Source of the DNA: Lactococcus cremoris subsp. cremoris NBRC 100676
GTDB lineage: Bacteria > Bacillota > Bacilli > Lactobacillales > Streptococcaceae
Reading direction: 5' to 3'
Assembly: GCF_001591705.1 (NCBI RefSeq)
Contig: NZ_BCVK01000020.1
Coordinates: 1 to 37,185 of the forward strand
Length of the DNA stretch: 37,185 nucleotides
Part shown: positions 36,693-37,185 of the stretch, piece by piece
Layout: every line of letters starts with the position of its first letter
How positions within the stretch are numbered: the stretch's first letter is position 1
The notes under the pieces: model-generated
What the model was told of the DNA's origin: nothing
The model's input: only the letters and a program-made list of their open reading frames with translations
The model's database searches: none
Program-made: the position numbers and the translations under genes

Positions 36693-37185
36693 GAGCAAGC
36701 ATTACAGCAGTTGATATCGGACAAGGAGATAGTATTTTTCTACAAGATAAGTTTAATAAAGAAAACATTCTGATTGATACTGGGGGACGACTTGCTCTTC
36801 CTCAAAAAAATTGGCAAAAAGCGCAGATGCAATCAAATGCTGACAAAACGCTTATCCCTTATTTAGAATCCATGGGGGTGGCTCATATTGACCAACTTAT
36901 TCTGACTCATACAGATGCTGACCATGTTGGCGATTTCTTGTCCTTAGCTGATAAAATAAAAATAAGAGAAATCTGGATCAGTCCGGGAGAATTAACCAAC
37001 ATTAGTTTTGTGGAAAAATTAAAAAAAGCAAAAATTCCGATTCATGTTAGTAAAGTTGGGGATAAAATTCCGATTTTTGATAGTTTTCTTCAAGTTTTAT
37101 CAAATGGTTACACTAAAAAAGGAAATAATAATGATTCCATAGTGACTTATGGAAACTTTTACCATACAAAATTTCTTTTTACAGA
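36689..37185 (+). pseudogene. comEC: ComEC C-terminal metallo-beta-lactamase-like domain (separate frame, runs off the window)
   Basis: The frame from ATG 36689, overlapping the upstream stop as ATGA, encodes MRASITAVDIGQGDSIFLQD, then NILIDTGGRL and LILTHTDADHVGDF, the HxDxDH metal-site pattern of the ComEC C-terminal nuclease-like domain. It is open to the window end at 37185. It is the continuation of the 35274 gene after a one-base shift. Because of the ATGA overlap, coupled translation as a second polypeptide is conceivable, but in relatives the two parts are one protein. Confidence 0.82.

Overview
The window looks like a chromosomal segment of a dairy-type Lactococcus (L. lactis or L. 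cremoris). The evidence is a low-GC Gram-positive gene set, RpoB of 1196 aa and RpoC of 1207 aa with TTG starts, a PepO-type oligopeptidase, IS982 and IS150-group insertion sequences, GCGCGTG (the lactococcal Chi sequence), and the order mecA-rgpG/tagO-suf that lactococci share with streptococci. Genes are mostly on the + strand; only the first 2.6 kb and the IS982 transposase are on the - strand.

Layout. 1-155: end of an IS150-group IS3 element. 184-1764: a pepO-family gene that appears to have lost about 100 codons in frame. 1879-2553: an XRE/S24-like repressor, divergent from a GAF-only CodY paralogue (codZ-like, 2789-3388). 3404-10978: rpoB-rpoC, with an attenuator-like leader before rpoB. 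11102-12010: a diacylglycerol-kinase-type gene broken by a nonsense codon. 12156-13576: amino-acid ABC permease and ATPase without a binding protein. 13705-15734: mecA and rgpG/tagO. 15910-21880: sufC-sufD-sufS-(membrane protein)-sufU-sufB for Fe-S assembly. 22228-25526: the start of a type VIIb secretion locus (esxA, essA, a broken lipoprotein gene, esaA), cut off by IS982 (25509-26517), with esaB/essB/essC absent. 26533-28497: bioY-birA under a BirA-type operator, then a CHY zinc-finger gene. 28716-29372: tenA. 29483-29585: a predicted CcpA-linked small RNA. 29760-34581: an ion transporter, a GNAT acetyltransferase, a small membrane protein and a YhaQP/NatAB-like exporter. 34639-37185: comEA and comEC, each broken by a one-base homopolymer frameshift.

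How it fits together. The window mixes housekeeping operons (RNA polymerase, Fe-S assembly, biotin uptake, wall-polymer priming) with marked decay: in-frame deletion in pepO, nonsense in the lipid kinase, truncated type VII locus, dead DNA-uptake genes and a frameshifted transposase. This is the reductive pattern typical of milk-adapted lactococci. A short palindromic repeat with core TTACTGACA/TGTCAGTAA recurs throughout, mostly between operon genes and as terminator stems, but also inside comEA and pepO. The items most worth following up are this repeat, the sRNA candidate at 29483-29585, the CodY-like GAF-only protein beside rpoB, and the truncated ESX locus. All counts and alignments here were made by eye and from memory of the families.
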